In this document: positions 5,467-6,097 of the stretch, piece after piece | How the letters are laid out: the number at the start of each line of letters is the position of its first letter | Position numbering within the stretch: position 1 is the first letter of the stretch | Assembly (NCBI GenBank): GCA_947372405.1 | Contig: CANBTO010000327.1 | Span: forward strand, 1 to 6,097 | From: Verrucomicrobiaceae bacterium | Lineage (GTDB): Bacteria > Verrucomicrobiota > Verrucomicrobiae > Verrucomicrobiales > Akkermansiaceae | DNA: 6,097 bases | Reading direction: 5' to 3' | The notes under the pieces: model-generated | Told to the model about the DNA's origin: nothing | Database searches by the model: none | The model's input: only the letters and a program-made list of their open reading frames with translations | Made by a program: the position numbers and the translations under genes

Positions 5467-5473
5467 CCTCCTT
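5467..5473 (-). promoter_or_regulatory. Perfect Shine-Dalgarno (AAGGAGG) without a matching gene start
   Basis: AAGGAGG on the minus strand stands six bases before a GTG at 5458-5460. That GTG opens a 42-codon frame of unconvincing composition that is neither of the two coherent frames of the small gene downstream. The ATG at 5446 is 20 bases away, too far for normal initiation. The site may be a relic of the original start of a damaged gene, or chance. Confidence 0.3.
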
Positions 5474-5526
5474 GCGCCGATCCAATAGAACCGGAGCGGC
5501 ACATTTTGGCGTATTGGCCCGGCGCC

Positions 5527-6097
5527 TCAGTTCACCCCCAAGCCGGTGATCTTGATATCGAACGGGTTCTCGTTCGCGTCATTACTCAGGATGTGAATGG
5601 CAGAGTTTCGGGTACCGGTCGCAGTGGGCTTGAATTTCACCTTGAAGGTGGTGCTCGCTCCGGGTGGAAGCGAGTTTCTGATGAGAGCGGTGATGATGAA
5701 ATCGTTTTTCTGGACACCGTCCTTGGTGATTGCAAGGCCGGTAAGATCCTTCGTGCCTGTGTTGATGATCCTGAAGGTTTTCTCGTTACCGGCAGTGCCG
5801 ATCCTGACGGTGCCGAAGCTCCGTTTGGAATAACCATCAACCATTCCGCTTCCGGCGGGTTGCTGCACGCCGATATCCGGCGCTTTTGCAAGTGCGATCG
5901 CGGGATAACCATGCCACTTGGGCGTGGTGAAGCCCAGACTACCCTGTGTGAAATACACGGTGAACCCCGGGCTTGTGTCATTGAAAACCTCCATTTTCGA
6001 GTCCGTAACCGTCAATTGCATTTTCGGAGCATTGCCAATGAAGTTGGCTCTTGCCAGAGAGCTGCATCCCAGAAACGCGCTTTGCCTGATGGAGGTG
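5527..6097 (-). CDS. C-terminal part of a BspA-type leucine-rich repeat protein with a choice-of-anchor D domain (cut by window edge)
   Basis: The minus-strand frame is open from the window edge to the TGA at 5527-5529, giving 189 residues. The first residues read SIRQSAFLGCSSLARANFIG, the consensus of a BspA-type (LRR_5) repeat. The cap that follows ends the repeats: FTVYFTQGSLGFTTPKWHGY (45-64). A linker (about 76-92) leads to an ASPM/SPD-2/Hydin-like beta-sandwich with FGTVRIG (94-100), KTFRIINTGTKDLTGLAI (106-123), LPPGASTTFKVKFKPTATGT (143-162) and SNDANENPFDIKITGLG (171-187). Such proteins are exported or surface-exposed and are thought to bind ligands or other cells; the partner is unknown. 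The protein ends right after the beta-sandwich, with no PEP-CTERM, LPXTG or type IX sorting tail visible. An internal Met at base 6021 is not the start, since the repeat continues upstream of it. The signal peptide and most repeats lie beyond 6097. Confidence 0.88.
   Translation of the reverse strand, partial: TSIRQSAFLGCSSLARANFIGNAPKMQLTVTDSKMEVFNDTSPGFTVYFTQGSLGFTTPKWHGYPAIALAKAPDIGVQQPAGSGMVDGYSKRSFGTVRIGTAGNEKTFRIINTGTKDLTGLAITKDGVQKNDFIITALIRNSLPPGASTTFKVKFKPTATGTRNSAIHILSNDANENPFDIKITGLGVN

Noticed and set aside
1..6097. CRISPR array, tRNA, rRNA, insertion sequence or defence island
   Set aside because: No regularly spaced direct repeats, no clover-leaf or rRNA motifs, no transposase or nuclease-helicase defence families were seen in any frame.

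Overview
The window looks like an ordinary chromosomal segment of a GC-rich bacterium, most likely from the Verrucomicrobiota (Luteolibacter/Haloferula-like). This is inferred from the mix of families: a BspA-type leucine-rich repeat protein ending in a choice-of-anchor D (ASPM/SPD-2/Hydin) domain, a SOUL-type protein with a signal peptide, an RDD protein with a short NPYATP-containing N-terminus, and six-helix membrane proteins of no named family. Ribosome binding sites are mostly weak. No rRNA, tRNA, CRISPR array or intact insertion sequence was seen.

Layout. Bases 1-156 (minus) hold the first 52 codons of queA, the queuosine tRNA-modification gene, cut by the window edge. A gene-free stretch (157-492), unusually open in several frames on both strands, separates it from a plus-strand stand-alone DEDDy 3'-5' exonuclease (493-1101). 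Next come a 57-residue entericidin-like lipoprotein (1168-1341), a hairpin, and a convergent six-helix membrane protein (1393-1998, minus). The interval 1999-2117 is a divergent promoter region.

The centre is a compact plus-strand set. Two adjacent polytopic membrane proteins (2118-2882 and 2879-3670) overlap by an ATGA junction. A 30-residue, very acidic ORF (3677-3769) starts six bases after the second one stops, behind its own Shine-Dalgarno. The two membrane proteins align without gaps over about 79 residues and share a C-terminal Q-(5)-RP-x2-G signature (four residues, then LRP), so they are diverged tandem paralogues. A SOUL/heme-binding-like secreted protein (3823-4437) and an RDD-family membrane protein (4587-5123) follow.

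The right end is on the minus strand. The C-terminal 189 residues of a BspA-type LRR surface protein (5527-6097, continuing outside the window) are followed by a short gene (5145-5446). That gene is either split by a single-base frameshift or is two tiny ORFs coupled by an ATGA overlap.

The most interesting items are the coupled paralogue pair with its acidic microprotein, the frameshifted or overlapping small genes at 5145-5446, and the multi-frame-open intergenic stretch at 157-492. Nothing here proves a new system. The membrane pair plus microprotein is the best candidate for an undescribed functional unit.
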